Shown: positions 15,501 through 29,739, counted from the first letter of the stretch. The stretch is DNA of 64,000 bases from Protonemura montana (GCA_947568835.1 OX387605.1:18728418-18792417); one strand, 5' to 3'. Numbers and translations are program-made. The notes: generated from the sequence alone by a model not told the origin.

Positions 15501-18500
15501 GTGTCCAGTTGACAAGCCTGGAACAAGAGGTAATCGTTGTATATTTGGGGGTCAAAGTTTGTGTCAGTCAATAAGTGAAGCCTGAAGGACTGCCTGAAAC
15601 AGAGATCGCAAATGACTGATAATGATGATGCGGGAAATAAAATCTTTTTTTTATGAATCGGCTGCTCTCGGAAGTTCTGCTAGGAGTTCTTCCCTCAGTG
15701 AAAAAGACAGTATCTGAGAAAAAAACTATTTCAAGAGACACCACTATATACCTCTGGGAAAAGTACTCTCTCTCTCTTTCCTTACTTTGTCTCAAACTCA
15801 CTGGAAAGAACAAGTAAGTAACAAGTCAAGGGGGCAAAATGGGTGGATGTTGCTTGTGGTTTCTTGCAATTTCATCGGATCTTTTTCTAACAATTACTGA
15901 CCAAGTTTGAGTCGAAAGAAATCTTCAAATAGTAACACCTAACCTTTAATCTCAACAAAGACTCTCGCTCTAGACAAAGTATTTAGTGAAAGTAGTTGTA
16001 ATATGTTTAGTTTGTTAACATTGAAGATTGTGATATTCTTAATGCTTCTCATATGGTGTTCTACAGCGCGATAAAAGAATATGTTATCAATGTTTCCGAT
16101 AAATGTGTGACAAAGGCCACAAATGCGTGACCAATAACAAATGTGACAAATTTCCTTAACAATTTTAAGCCCTCATCGAGTGGCCAAAACTGGTTAAAAT
16201 GTGCAAAAATCATTATGCCAACGAAAAGAATGACTGAATTTTATCCTGAAAACTTGTCTTAACTAGTGTTTGCAACATTTTAAAAGCCCTGAAGGGATCG
16301 TTTTAATAACGAGAATAACACACTAGCAGAACACAAATGAATGTACAAATGATTAATGATGTTTAATGACACTCTGATTTCATAGCCGGCCCAGTGGCAC
16401 TTGTGTAATCGCATCGGTTAATAATTAAGTGAAAATGATAGAAGGGCGTAGGAAGCCTAGCAGCTCTCTTAACATAAGGTGGCACACTACACTTGTGACA
16501 AAAAAGGGACCTCAGGCCGGCTTAGCATGCCGAAACACAGTACTACCGGTGCAGTCCAAAGATTCTTCTACTTATCTATACTATTTACACGCTGAAAGCT
16601 ACGCGAGTGCTGTTTAAGCTGTAAACCCTTCAACTTTTGCCAAAAATAGCATATGTGGTGGTTGTTCATCCTATTTGCATCACATTGTGGCATTCAATAA
16701 ACAGAATTATTACTCTTACAATAGGAAGACCTAACAAACTGCATTCATTTAAATTTCAATGTAATTTTTTTTAGATATTTTACTCGAAAGATTTGCAACA
16801 CTTTTATTCAAATATATATATTATCAGTCATGGATTTTGAAATGTGGTGGGTTTGAAATGAATACCGAACAATAAAAGAAATTGTGAATCAAAGCAAGTT
16901 CACTCAATACTTGTTTATAAAGCTTCAATGTATGATTTAAATTACATCTTTAGGTACTTTTCTATTTTTATTTATCACTGACTGGTTCTTTGTAATAATC
17001 ATTCAATCAAGTAAAATTAAAATTCATGATGCAAACAAAGCTTTTTTTATCCCTATAACATTTCCTTTTTACCTCTCAATAAGTGAAATATTACTGTAAA
17101 GCTGAAGCTTTGCCGCATTTCCTTTTATCCCTAAGAAAGAGGCGACAAGGTTGTCAACGTACCTTGCGGAGGAACGAATTCTCTGTCTGCGCGGGTGACT
17201 GTCCAAGCAGCTGCGTCTGATGCAGCTCCATGATCTTCTCCTCGATCTCCGTAGTCTGTTTCAGCAATATCTTTAGTTCCGAAACATAGTTGCCTTCGTG
17301 CTCGTCTGGGTCGTAGTCGCCAAGCTCCGCTGAAATCCAATTAGGTCCGTTACACCTCGAAACTAAATCCTTAGGATTATTAAATTGCATTTAGATTGTC
17401 AAAACTCTAATAACAAAAATGCACTATTGAATTTGATTTGCAAAATATAAATTATGCACACTCAAAGAGTAGGTCGCTAAAAATGAAAAATGTTTAGGTC
17501 CTGGTTAATCAATGCTCGTGTTGATATCAAAGTTTGAAAAGTTGGGCTAAAGCCAAGGAGCTGGGCAGGGGGTATGGAGGAAAGCTTTTCACAACTTATG
17601 ATGTTTCTTATATAATGAGACGATTATACCAAGAGGATGCAAACAACATTTCAAACATGTTCCATTCAGCGAAGTCTTCTCCATTTAGTCTAGCTATTTC
17701 CCAGACTTCTATACTAAATTTAATAAATAAATTATACATGGTATGACATGATTAGTGTCATCAACCAAAGTAATCAGTAAATTATATGTCTCACATTTCT
17801 CAGAATTTCCCAAAGCATTTGATACCATAACATTTTAGATGATTGTAAAGTCTTAAAAATTTGTTCTGCATTCCTCTGCCTCCTCCTCCTTTCCCCCACA
17901 AGTAAATTAAATTGGTCTTACATTGTTTGAATTTCTTGATTTTTGTTAATAAAATTAGAAGTCGTCACAGGTTGACATCGACTCATTACCAAATTAACAA
18001 GTTGTGTACTTACTACTTCCAAATGAACACTTAATAGATTAACAAAAATGAATAAATACACAGATTACATGAGAAAAGTAAGGGGCTCTTGTGCCACATT
18101 AGAAAATATGTGGAATAATGATTGCCACCATAACAATACATGCCACATGTGTTATATGTGCCTAATTTGTGGGTTTAACTGTCAGATTTTACAAGGAGCA
18201 AAGCTATTGTTAGAAATCTATGGGGTTGGTTGATTTTCCTGGGTATACCTATGGCTTTCATACAGGACACGGCACAGTTCCCAATATAAAACAGCATTGA
18301 AATGTGAAAGCGCACTGTGGTTTGGAACATTTACATATTTAATGTAATCGATCAAAGTGCTTGAGTGAAAGGTCAAAACTCAGTGGTTTGACAAAACTTA
18401 TTAAATGAATGGCTTACATTGTACGATGTACGCAGCAAGCAGCGCGACCTCTGTGTGCGTACAGTAGAGCCGGCCATGCAGCAAGTCTCGCTTGAGCTGC

Positions 18501-21500
18501 AAGTAGATCTGGTAGCGGGTGAATTCCTCCTTTAGCCGGAAAGGATCCGGAGGGTAGAACTTTATCCGAAAGCTGAACAAGATCGGATCCATATCTAGAA
18601 GACAAAATAACATTTATTTCCTAGTCAACTTCCTGAATATGACAGACTTGCACATTCCAGAAATTGTGAGGAATCTTACCTTTTATTTGCTTCATTATGG
18701 ATTTACCAGGATCCAGCCAATGCTGTGGACAGAAACAATGAGTCACTCTTGAGGACTTGCAGGTTTCTACAACGAAGGATGACACTTGTGTGAAGCACAG
18801 GCATGCTATTGCAACTGTAAGTGTGCACTTGTAGCTTTTATTCAACTGCAGTAGTTCAGACCACTGAAATTGCATTTGAAATTGCAAGTATTATCATTTT
18901 TTGGCTGAAAATTACATTTAGTCTATCCCCTAATGATGCACTTCAACCATATTGTTTCCCAGGGCTCAGAATTCTATATGTAGGGAAATTGCACATTTGG
19001 CATGATTTGGTGTCATCACAGGTGATATATACTTGGGAACTACTACAGAGAAGTTAGCTCAATTATTACCAGTAATGAAAAACGGATCGCTTTTATTTCC
19101 CTTATTATTCCCTTCTTTCCCTTCGTCTTTATTACAATGCTATCTTTTTCATAATTCTTCGAGTGGAATAGGGAAAATTCTCAAAATTCTCAACCACACA
19201 ATGTATACTTTTCCATCTCCCTTTACCATTAGAGTGAGAGAAAAAACGAATCCCACTGTGCAAGTACATAATGCAGATTGCGAGCGCGATGATCATACAA
19301 TTATAATTCCATCAGCATCATATGTTTGAGGTCGTTTAACAAAGAGCCCAGGTTAAATATTTGAAGGGAACAGATGCACATGGCTATAATAAGCTTATAC
19401 AAACATCATGAGACCTTTCACTCATCTAAGTGACAACTTCATTTCTCTCAGAGCCAGGTGTGTAATAACACTAGATTGTCTCTCCGCGCTACTGCACTCA
19501 TCTCCCAAAGTACCAAATGTCAATGACCTCCCCTGTCCGGTGAGTCATTTCATCTAATGACCCTTCCGGCTCTAACTTTGATGCGCCTAGAGCACTACTC
19601 TATTCTCCTGACAGCGGAGACCAGTCAGGCATAGCAGACATAAAAAACATGGTTAGACATATTATTTGCTCACCCTTTGTTTGGTGTGATCCACATATCG
19701 CAAGCCGAAGTGATCCTTCTCGATCAGATTCAACTGCTTGCACACGTGCTCCACGAGGTATTTGCCTTTGTGATTGGACTGCAACACGTGAAAATAACAT
19801 TGCAGGTGTGTGTTGTATCCATGCTACAGATAGGAGTGGTACAGGATATTTGTGGGTTTTGCTACGATACAATGCGGCCCAGTAAGGTGAGATTGGTAAG
19901 GGCGGTGTGATTTAGTAGCCAGTTTTTCGTATGACATGCATTACTCATTCGATTTGGTCCATTTCCCACGCCATCCCAATTCCCGAAAACCCGTGCACGA
20001 GTTTTTCAAGACATGGTAGAGCATGCATGATACGTTTTTACGCTCCACGTGGGAAAGATTAAAGCTCCACTCTCTTGAGAGGACCAGCCGCGTCGATCCT
20101 ATCTTAGTCGTATCAAATGCCTGAGAAAGCTATAAAGTTCCTACGCTAGCGTAGGCGAAGAGGGTGGCAAGGTGTCGAGAACAGGCGGGAGAGGTGTTAA
20201 TACGGAAACACGTGCTGCCTAATGACACCGCGCCTATTTCTCCATCCCTCGTTCCCTATCTCGCTCACTCGTGTCTCCCATATATCGATTACTTTTGACC
20301 CGGTATCGCCCCAGCGCTTTAGCCTCCAGCCTCCCTAAGAACCAAATCGGCGACAGACGACATTATCACATGCATGATTTCTTCTCACTAGTCGTGATAA
20401 CGAGATCGATAGAAGTGACAACACTCTACGCCCACGATATTTCTGATTGACCCTGGTCTTCTACTGACACGAACGTTTCCATTTTTAATAGCAAATCGCA
20501 AGAGCCACGACAGGGTTTGTCGTCAATAAATCGACGACGAATTAAAGGGATGTGTTGTTTTCCCGAAAAATCGCCCACCGCTGACTTCGGGGTAGCTTTG
20601 GAATGAGGGGAAAATTGCGTAACTATGTACCCGGCCCTGCCGAAGGTCAACACCTTTTTTCAAGGGCATCTGGGGAGGCTCGAAACTGGGCCGAGTTACT
20701 GCAGACCCATTAAAAATAACATGGGATTCGACAATGGTGAATGACTTATGCAAATCACATTGAAAGCAATGTGAACACGTGTGAATCCGTTCGTAGCACG
20801 CATGAAACGGCGGGACCTAGTGGATTTCCGACTACGAGTAGGCTCAAAGGAATTGTTTTCATGCATGGCCTAGCTCGACCTCTACGACCTCACTTCCTAC
20901 ATGACAAAGGCATACATCAGTCACGATGACTTGTGTGACGTCAGTGACGGTTATTTCAATTGCGTAATTCTATAATCACGTAAGACTGGCGAGGAAAGAT
21001 GCTGGGTTGGCTGGAGATGACTTGGAGCATGGAGACATGAGTCTGCTAGTGACAACAGGGGCGACTAATCAATAAACAAGTTCGAAGGACCCTGGTATTT
21101 AAGTTCCGTAATCATGTGTCTCAACGGGGTATTTAATGGCATTCTGCACAGCGAAAAAACACTGTCAAATGTATAATTGTGTAAGGGTAATAAGAGAATC
21201 ATATAAAGTAACGAATGGTCTTTAAAATGTTAACTCATTTAGCCCTATTTTGCGGTTTCAAACATTTAGAAAAATTATTGGAGTTCGGCATTTTTGAGTG
21301 AGCTGAACGCTAATTAGTTACTGTACGTGAAATTAATTTCATTAATGTCATGCTTCACACTTCATAGCGTCTGCGTCCCAAGAGCGTCACTTTGACAGTT
21401 GCGAAGTTAGGTTATAGACCATTCAATCAATAAGTTATGTTAACATGATTCGATAATTGAATAATTGGCACCAGAAAGACATTTTTACATTCCATGATTT

Positions 21501-21651
21501 TGAATACAGTTAACAAAATGGGCAAGCCTTCAATTAATAATCTGTAATACTTTACCTGAAAGTCGCATTCTAAGACTTCGGTGTCATCCAGGAGGCGCAC
21601 TGTACACTTGAAACTGGCGTTTATGTCACTTTTGCTTCCAAACTTCAACAT
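9503..21651 (-). CDS. FERM domain protein of the FRMD3/FRMD5 family (fly CG5022-like)
   Basis: Probable membrane-cytoskeleton adaptor with an N-terminal FERM domain and one C-terminal transmembrane helix. Eleven exons join in phase to a 598-residue protein: 21556-21651, 19674-19778, 18680-18722, 18418-18594, 17163-17329, 15320-15517, 13966-14054, 12626-12861, 11788-11949, 10602-10727 and 9503-9900. The F1 lobe starts CTVRLLDDTE; F2 carries FTRYQIYLQLKRDLLHGRLYC; F3 carries YGVDPHPVKD and WNEVQKINYEGKMFIIH; the FERM-adjacent region has FRYSGRVEKEI. A serine-rich linker follows, then a hydrophobic helix at about residues 535-560 and a short tail ending KITS. This domain order is that of vertebrate FRMD3/FRMD5. 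The last sense codons and the stop also form a good splice donor (ATC|GTAAGT), so a longer isoform is possible. Introns hold two fold-back elements and a 390 bp palindrome. Confidence 0.92.
10980..11231. repeat. Fold-back element copy B with flanking 14-bp direct repeats
   Basis: The element body (10994-11217) has arms related to copy A: 'gggttttgaatgctaagtaa' on the left and its complement on the right. They are separated by a spacer made of 'tatatactag' repeats (about 11105-11155). The right arm lacks its outer end. The 14-mer AAATCACCATTTAT is present both at 10980-10993 and at 11218-11231 and so flanks the element as a direct repeat. It sits in the intron between exons 9 and 10 of the FRMD-like gene. 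Confidence 0.7.
12189..12266. repeat. Fold-back element copy C, single arm
   Basis: One arm only, from 'aaacccagttcaaatagttt' to 'ctaaaaacaatcat'. It matches the right arm of copy D with a few substitutions. It lies in the intron between exons 8 and 9 of the FRMD-like gene. Probably a solo remnant of the family. Confidence 0.65.
13136..13170. repeat. Short fragment of the SINE-like repeat seen at 57690
   Basis: The word 'gtttaacgacgcactgttt' preceded by an ATT run is shared with the longer repeat that begins at about 57680. The match fades quickly on the right, so this is a short or truncated copy in the intron between exons 7 and 8 of the FRMD-like gene. Confidence 0.5.
14530..14919. repeat. 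390 bp palindromic element
   Basis: The left arm begins 'agtgtaggttctaggtagag' and the right arm ends with its near-exact reverse complement 'ctctacctataacctacact'. Arms of about 165 bp (14530-14695 and 14757-14919) pair through 'gtggagccactgtcgtatga' and 'cagagtaccgg' words, with a ~60 bp unpaired centre. No open frame. It is unrelated in sequence to the 'gggttttgaatgctaag' family. It lies in the intron between exons 6 and 7 of the FRMD-like gene. Confidence 0.8.
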
Positions 21652-22290
21652 TGTGCGATTGTTCGAACATTAATTTCTCTGAGTTAATTCACCAACAACT
21701 TATTTGAGGGTAATAAAGCTCTGCAATTCACTAATAATCCGCCACGATTTCTGGCTTCCCTAGTCACACGACCATTTTGTAAGTTACTAGACAGACGGAA
21801 CGCTGAACGGACTGCTGGAAAGGGAACATGGTCATGAACTACCCACCGACACAAAAAATAAGCGGATTCTGTGATAACACGAAATGACAACTTAAAATAA
21901 GTGCATATCCCACTCATTTGAATCATTTCAAGTACAAGATGCAGACTATTTCAGTGGAATATGCGTGCCACTTGATTGATAATGCCTGATATACTTCAAA
22001 GGGGATAAACCTTGGTAGGAGCTCCTCTTGAAAGTGGAACGACGGAATACGAACCAGTATGAATCTGGCTTGCATCATTTTATTCCATTCGTTAATTTGC
22101 TCTTACGTAGGAAGGTTGTTGGAGATATTAGCTGCTCATAAATTATATTAAAAAAATACGAGATCATTTTGAATAAAAAATAAAATCCTAGCGTGATGCG
22201 ACATAATTTTGTTCTCTTTTTTCGAAAGCTTGACTCCTCCTTAGTAACAAAGGCTGCCGAATAGGCGGTTAGAGCTTATTAGATTCAAAC
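21652..22290. promoter_or_regulatory. Bidirectional promoter region between FRMD-like gene and epimerase
   Basis: 639 bp separate the two start codons, with the FRMD-like gene reading left and the epimerase reading right. Both promoters and both 5' UTRs must lie here unless there are unseen 5' exons. No TATA box or other element was recognised with confidence. Confidence 0.5.
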
Positions 22291-25200
22291 ATGGCAGCGG
22301 CGACGAGTGTTGTTGTTCTTGACAGGGGAAATAATACCACATGCACGATCAATTTACACGGTAAGTTCATTTCATACTTATTACCTCATAAGGATAAACT
22401 TAAGGCCTATTGATTTGATTAACAATATCGGCAGTTAATGCTTTCATTCATAAATAAGAACGATAAGAAAGGGGTTATTGGTGCAGTCGTGCGCGTTACA
22501 TTAGACTCCGCGCTACAAATTTCGCCAAGACGATGCTCCAGTTTTTTATGTTTTGACATTTTCTAGGCGTATTTGTACAAAAAAAAACGTTATTTGGTTC
22601 TAGGTGCCACTGTTGTTTCCTGGCGAGTAAATAATCAAGAGCAATTATTTGTAAGGTAAGTCGAGCTTTTTATTAATCTTCAACACTAGTTATTCAGTTG
22701 TTTGCACAGTGCAGCATCAGTCTACATTATTTGAAACTTGAGCATCGCGCTTCAAGTTGACAGACGTCTGATAGGCCTAAAAGATCTTGCCCGCAGCATT
22801 TGAGTGAGTCTCAGGTCCAGCCTTGTTTTTTACATGTCTGGAATCAACTCGCCGCCTGATGACATGCCATTCCTTCCTGACTGTTATTTCTGCAGAATGC
22901 TAACTGACTATTTACATGACGTGATATCGTTTTTTATATTGCTCGGATAGTTAGTTTTTACTCCCTTTCCCATGTAACCCTTTGTTCTGTAAGAATTTTT
23001 ATTGGACATGATCGGGATGTTAGGACGAAAAAATGGGAACATACAAATCGACGACAATAATTACACCCCTGTATAAGTTAGGGCGCCCCAACTTTCTTTG
23101 TCTTGGCAAACTGCCCTTATCTCACACCCTTGCCCAGCCCTTAATGAGCAGTCAGCTTAAAGACGAACCATTTAGAGAAGCACCCTGACAACACTGCTTG
23201 GGGGCGAGCGTTACGGCGAGACCCCGTCAAAGTTATTGAGCTATACAACTGCCGCCTACCCTTCTGTCCCAGCCAAACGCAAAAAGTGGCGCTCGCTCGC
23301 TCGCTAGTCGGTCGTATCCCCGCTGCTCGACTAGAAATGAATACATTCCCGATTGCGGGTTGCAGAGGCAGTAAAGTAGGGGCGAGTTTTTGCGGCCATC
23401 CGCCTCGCCCGTGACTAATGACTGTAGGACCCGAGCAGAAAACCACGACGGATGGATGGAGGATAAAACAGACTGCAGTAGAGGCAGCATCATTCACCCG
23501 TGAACTGCACACATAGCAGTGACAAAATCGTCATTTATTAAATTGATGTAAGAGTAGTCTACGCGACTTTCACGTGGTTTTCAACAAAATTGCAGATCAT
23601 GCAGGATTCCATGCGAGATAATAATCCTTGTTTCTTCAAATGGGGCCGGCTGAAGCAGACTTAGGGCAGCCTCCTTTTAGATCGCCCTCCGAGATGATGA
23701 ATTGATGCCAACGACATCCTTGAGATTTAGGGTGCGCGGCCCATGGTCCTAAGACGCCTAGTAGAGGGGTAGACCCCTCTGTGGTACCTGACATTGACAA
23801 CATGCTAATTTCAAAATGTCTGCAACAGACTTTGTTTCGGCGAGAAAGAAAAAAACGCATCGTGAGTGGGGAGGATGAATGAAAGAGGTTCATCGCCAAG
23901 GTCTGGTAGCTGGGGTGCGCGACTACAGCGTCACGTTTCTAATGTCTCTTTTCTTGGTCGTCCCGTTTCAGTAAGCAGGCGATATTCGACGGCAAGAAAC
24001 CGATCCGAGGCGGCATCCCCTTTGTGTTCCGTAAGTCAAGCCCTCATCATGGCACAACGGTGCGGTAATAAGAGATGGTATGGTAGCAGACAGAGACGCT
24101 CGCGTCTGATGCAGTGACTGGCCTACGCCTGACGGAATCACTCAATCTTTTACACAAAGACTGGAGACTATCGGTTCACCAGCATGGAAGGTCACTTTTT
24201 ATCTCGAATGCACATTAAAATTATGGCGCAATCTTGCAGGGGTGCCCAGACTACAGGTCTGTCATTATTTAATGACGTCGACGTGTAAGACTAGTGATAA
24301 TGTATCCAGTTTATTCTTTTTCAGAATGTATCATACCTACTCAAAATGCAATCAATATAATAAGGCTAATTATCAGATAGATTTTTTTGTTTTTATCTTC
24401 AACAGTCTTTCATGTGGCGCCTCTAATAAGGCACCTATTAAGATTAATTAAAGTATGACAGGGTTTTTATATTTCTTTCTGAACTTATTACCTATACTAT
24501 TTTAATTGGAACACATGCTATCCACCTCATTCAAACTTATGCAAATGTTGTTAAATAATTGATAAGAGATTAAAAATGTAATTATTAATTATGTTCCTAT
24601 ATTCATTAAGCAAAAAAAATGCAATGAATCAACAAAAATTGAAAGCAATGTATTGATAGAATAAATACTATAATCAAAGATAGCAATGTACCTGACCATT
24701 GTCCTCTGACCCGCGAGCAGCTCAATTTGCCCAGTGGAGCTTTGGGCCCCAACATGGGTTTGCACGGATCGTCCGCTGGAATTTGGAGAAGGCGCCGGAG
24801 AGACTTCCAAGCGGCGACGTTGAGGCCATCTTCTCCATCATGGATAGCGAGTTCTCGCGTTCTATGTGGAACTACCAGTGAGTGCTATACCCCTTGCACT
24901 GCCATGTCTACCCCGTGCATTAGGCTAACTTGAGAAGTTGCCCCAGAGACAAATACAATTTGGTTTCTTGCATTTAGCAATAATTTTTAATTAGTCAAAC
25001 TAGTTGTTCAGTACCTTCCAATACACTCATTAGGTAATTCGGGAAGCTTCTGGGATCCTAACCAGAATTAAGAAAGGAGCATACTTGAGAGAGTGAGAAG
25101 TGATGTCTAATACAGCTCTAATTTATACATTTGGTTACTGTGCAGTTAGAAGTTAGCATAATTTAAATAGCTTTGGTATTTAACAACTATGAAACTATTT

Positions 25201-28109
25201 ATATCCCAGATAAGATTCGTACAACTAGCCATTAGAATGAATTTAATAGCATTTTGACAATAGTAGATGTGCAGAATTATCAGGGATAAGCAATTAAGGA
25301 GAGGTGATTGACAAGGTGTCAGGACAAGTCGAATTGAAATGCATTGTCGTTGTGTGATTTCCTCCAAATTGACATAAATAAACCCCCAGTCTTATTGGTA
25401 TGTGTATTTGATTCCTGTGTCAACAACCTGATTGACAAGTTCCATTCAGGATGATGTGAGCATTAAAGTTTTGAAGTTTTGAAATTGCCTATAGATCTCT
25501 GTCTTCACTAACCTGAATTCCTTGCCTTGGCAACAGATTCCGGCTGACATACCGCTTGATTCTCCGAGAGAAAGAGCTGCACTTCAACATCGGAGTGTAC
25601 AATCCGAGCAAGGACCTCACCTTCAGCTTCAATCTGTTGTTGCACACATACTTTAAGGTCCCCGACGTGAGGCGTTGCCAGATCACCGGCTTGCACGGAT
25701 GCACTTTCATAGACAAGGTTTGTCTCACTTAAGCTTAATATAATGGTAGACCAACAAGTAGTCTAACTTTTCTGGCCCATGACAAATCGTACAAAGACAA
25801 TCCCCTTTTTGTCAATATTACTAATATTCAACTACATATATACATACTACATATATACAAACACTCTCGTCTTGTTTGGAAACAGGAAATAAAATGCGAC
25901 TCTAGAAGTATGGACGAGTGTTACAAAGTTTCACATACATCTTGAAGCAAATTGAGTTTGAAGAGTTTTTAGGACAAATCGTAGAGATAACGCACATTTG
26001 AAACTACATAGAATATGAACTTAAGTGACAAACCGTTTACCTCGCACTATACACATAGCCCGTTTAACGGCAAGTTACGTTTCTAACTTGTGGGTGACTT
26101 TACAGACGAGGGACGGGGCAGTGTTCCAAGAAGGCCGTGACGTGGTGACCATCGGAGAGTGGACAGACCGGATCTACCAGAACACTCCTCAGGAGCACAT
26201 AATCACCAACGTTGTGTCGGGCCGTAAGATGAGGATACAGAAATACAACTTTCCTGACACAGGTAATGAATTCATGGCATGGTTTGGGATCAGTTTCTAT
26301 TATCAGATAGGGTACAAAAATGTTATGAATGCAGCTAACCATATGGCTTGATTTCAAGTTTGCAAGATCATCTATCTGTTCTTAAAAATTATCTTTCGAG
26401 GATTATTAAATTATTACAATATTTTTTTCTTATAATATCGTTCCTGTTTTAGCCTACATGAATTGTATTCATGCACAAAAAAGCCAACAATCGCTTCTAT
26501 TAGAAAATACTTAGTATATACTCTCTGAATTTTTAAGCGCTCATCACTCAATGACATGTATTGTTCCTCCTGAATAAAAAAACTATTCTTATAAAAAATT
26601 AGAAAGAAGACAATTTATCAAAAGATATTTTGATCAACTTATTGATCAATTTTTTTTTATTGCTGGCATTTTGCTAATTTATCCAACTTACATTAGATTT
26701 CAGCTAGAGCACATCAAAAATATAAGTTTCTTGACGTTGTTTCAAGGAGAAATGTTCAAAAATCTCGAATGACATATTTTTTCCCCCTGACAGTTGTGTG
26801 GAATCCATGGGTGGAGAAAGCCAAAGAGATAGCTGACTTTGGAGACGATGAGTTTCCGAATATGGTTTGCGTCGAATCGGGGCACGTATCGAGTCCGGTA
26901 ATCCTGTTGCCGGGCACCGCATTTGAGGCCAGCCAGATATTGCAGGTAAGATCGTTAACTAATATTTGAAGAGTCTAATCTTACTGAAAGTGATACAATT
27001 TTAGTCTAACTGGATTTGGATTCATCTAAGCAACCACCTCAACTTTAACAATAAGAGTATAAAATTGGATCCTTGTTGGTATCTATGTTTGAAGGTAGAT
27101 AGTGCTGTGCAGAATTTGTTGGTTAAGGAAAAACATCTTAGTCAATACAGTGCAAGCTCATAATTGCACTAATATGTCTCAATCACAAGCAACAAAATGC
27201 CACTGACCAACCATTAGAAATTTCCCAATAGTAAATAGTAATACCATTTACAAAATCACAAATAATTATGTTGATGGTCTCCATTATATTAAACAAAAAC
27301 AAAAATCGAATAGTTCAGCAAAACTAAATCAGTAATGGCCGATTTCACCAATATTGTTTAAATATTGCTCAGTCGGCATTCAAAGGGAGGTTTAAGGGCC
27401 AAAATATATTCATCGTTACGCCGACATTTTGAAATATATACACTGAAAGATTTAAATTTGAGTTTGGTGATGATCCAGGAAGGTTTTGACCTGGCACATA
27501 AAATAAATTTTATTTAGCTATTGTCACTATTTTCTCCCTTCTCCAATTGCCATTTAAATGATTGAACCTGGAAGGATCAGGATTTGTACACCATTTCCAA
27601 TCATCAAAATATCAGTGTTTTAGAGCCAATTGCTGTGCCGGGTATAATCAGCCCTGAACGTCCGGCGTTGGTGAAATCAACCATAAATCGGGGATACCAA
27701 TGATAAAGATCGCCAGCATAATCAACTCTGGTTGTGGTGGCATCAGTACAGTTAAATCATATTCCACTCAGGGCTGGCAAACAGTTACGCAGAATTAAAA
27801 TGTAAGATTCTGTTGATTGTGCAAATTACTTGAAATTTGCTTGTGCAAGATAGCTTGGAGAGCAGTTGCATATTCAATAAAGGATATTTATTATCAACGA
27901 TATCATCCTGCACTTGTGCAGCCATCCATTTTGGGTTCTCAGGCCATCCAAACAGAGCAGTTCTTTAATATTTTGTACACAAATACCAGAGATATTTGAA
28001 TCCAGTGTATCTGGCATTAGTTTGCGGGGGCTAAAACACTACAAGACTTCTCCCATGTCATTCCAATGTAACTAAGTGTTTTGCCCACGTGCACTTGCAG
28101 GTGATGTGA
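22291..28109 (+). CDS. Glucose-6-phosphate 1-epimerase (YeaD/YMR099C family)
   Basis: Cytosolic hexose-6-phosphate mutarotase of the galactose mutarotase-like fold; it interconverts alpha and beta anomers of glucose 6-phosphate. Eight exons: 22291-22360, 22604-22655, 23972-24030, 24721-24877, 25537-25717, 26106-26262, 26794-26945 and 28101-28109, the last holding only two codons and the stop. All phases agree and give 255 residues. Family landmarks are LHGATVVSW, KPIRGGIPFVFPQF, GPQHGFAR (His49), LLHTYFKVPDV (His126), VVWNPWVEKA and MVCVESGHV (Glu230); His126 and Glu230 match the catalytic pair of the yeast enzyme. The start ATG at 22291 has no competitor. ATTAAA at 28399-28404 is a possible polyadenylation signal. 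Head to head with the FRMD-like gene. Confidence 0.94.
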
Positions 28110-29739
28110 GTGGAGGGCGGGGCTGCGGGTGGCCCAGGGGGTGGACGCAAAGCTGCACAGCGAGGTGTCCACCCCCCAGCGTCCGCCGCTCAGCCGGCAA
28201 CGGGCGGCGAGATGCTCTCCTGGCCACCTTCCCCGTGGTTGGCCCTGAATAACGCCTACGTGGGAGAGATGCTCCATCATAGGCACCCTCCCTGCAGCCC
28301 CCACACGTCATGCAGCATCTGCTCGCTCAACTTGTGAACGGCATCGCCCGAAAAACAATCGGCTCAGCGCCGTGACTTCCGGGCGGTATTTGAAAATTAT
28401 TAAAGGATATTGATCGGCTATAGCTTATGGTTTAAGGCAATTGATTCTAGCAGTTTTATATACCTTGGTGCGTAGACAATAGACTTGTGTCTAGTTCACC
28501 TAAGCCAGATTAGGATTGAGAACGCAAACAGTTTTGCCGGTAATAAGATAACTATGTCCAAATGAGTATCTCGATAATTTTGATTGTGTGTGACAAAGCA
28601 GCCTGACCATTGCGTCCCTGCCATGTTTGGAAAGGCTTTGCACCAATTTGTAAAATGCAACTGCAATGGAAATTTTAAATACAAATTTCATACTTTAGGC
28701 CCAGAGTAAAACAAATAGCTCTCTGTTAGAAATACAGACTGGCACGTGTTCGTTCAGTAAATAATAATTGTTTGGGAAGAGTTTCGTTGTCAGTCATGCA
28801 ATATCGCATGATTTTTTTATGTAGTATTATCATAATAGCTTAATAGATGGTCTGATATTTTATATTAAGTACAGAGGTACTCACAATAAGTGCACCTAGC
28901 CTAGTTGTGAACACTGTACGAATGTATACGGTAAATACTTAACTATTAGAAAGCTGTTAGGTGCTGACTGTGTTGTAAACTCGTTTTAAATGTTTAAAGT
29001 ACAGGTTACCGGAAGGAACCTATTTCGGTGGCCAGCGCCATTTGTTATAAAATAAATTTAATTTAAATTTAGTTAGAGCAAGTTGGTAGGTAAAGCAAGA
29101 ACAAGATCTAGTTATAATATAATTGTATTGTAATTACCAACAATTATATAAATGATGTAGGATATTATTGCAAATTTGAGGAATACAACAAAGAAGACCG
29201 TCCTAGCCCAAATATGAAAGATAAGGGAGATAATTGCTTTTATCTTGTCTTCATTACATACCTAACTTAGCTACCAACCTACTTCATTTTAATCTGCTTT
29301 TAGATCAGTAGAACATTAGAGAAGCTGCTAGATCCTTTTCCTGTTACATGGTGTATACTAAAATTCAGGTTTTCAGTACAATGTTGCATGGGCTCGATTA
29401 GATTTTGCCATATAGGAGGTCTTCCACCCATGTATGTTGTTCGATTCTTGGTGGATGCGAGACACATGTTGTGTCGAGCATATTGTCAAATCAAGGAATT
29501 TCAATTGTATGTGGGAATGGTGCAATAAAGTTACTTGCTCGTAAACATATTGAAATAACATATTACTCAGTTTCATAACCTTGTCGTAGGGTGTACCAAT
29601 ACAAAGGCGCACCAGGCCTAAGAATAGATATCCCCACTGGTGTAAATAACATTTGTTTTGAAGAAAAGTGAAAGATATAGTTTAAAATTTCCTGTAACTT
29701 TCTCTTAATAATTAAGGCATTTGCCATGATATAGCTATG
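28110..29739. other. 3' UTR of the epimerase and intergenic sequence
   Basis: The first ~250 bp is GC-rich (28110-28380), unlike its surroundings, and belongs to the final exon of the epimerase. The remainder is AT-rich with no recognised gene. It ends at the TATG target duplication of the palindromic transposon. Confidence 0.5.
29736..29739 (+). repeat. Target-site duplication TATG, left copy
   Basis: TATG immediately before the first GGG of the left inverted repeat; the partner copy is at 32139-32142. Confidence 0.75.

Noticed and set aside
15291-15515. Alternative frames rich in His/Arg over the FRMD exon 6
   Set aside because: Shifted readings of a well-supported FERM exon.
23141-23512. 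123-codon minus frame in epimerase intron 2
   Set aside because: No domain, no splice signals in phase, composition typical of a GC-richer intron patch.
28017-28337. Overlapping frames on both strands after the epimerase stop
   Set aside because: GC-rich 3' UTR gives chance open frames; the in-phase stop at 28107-28109 fits the family length of about 255.
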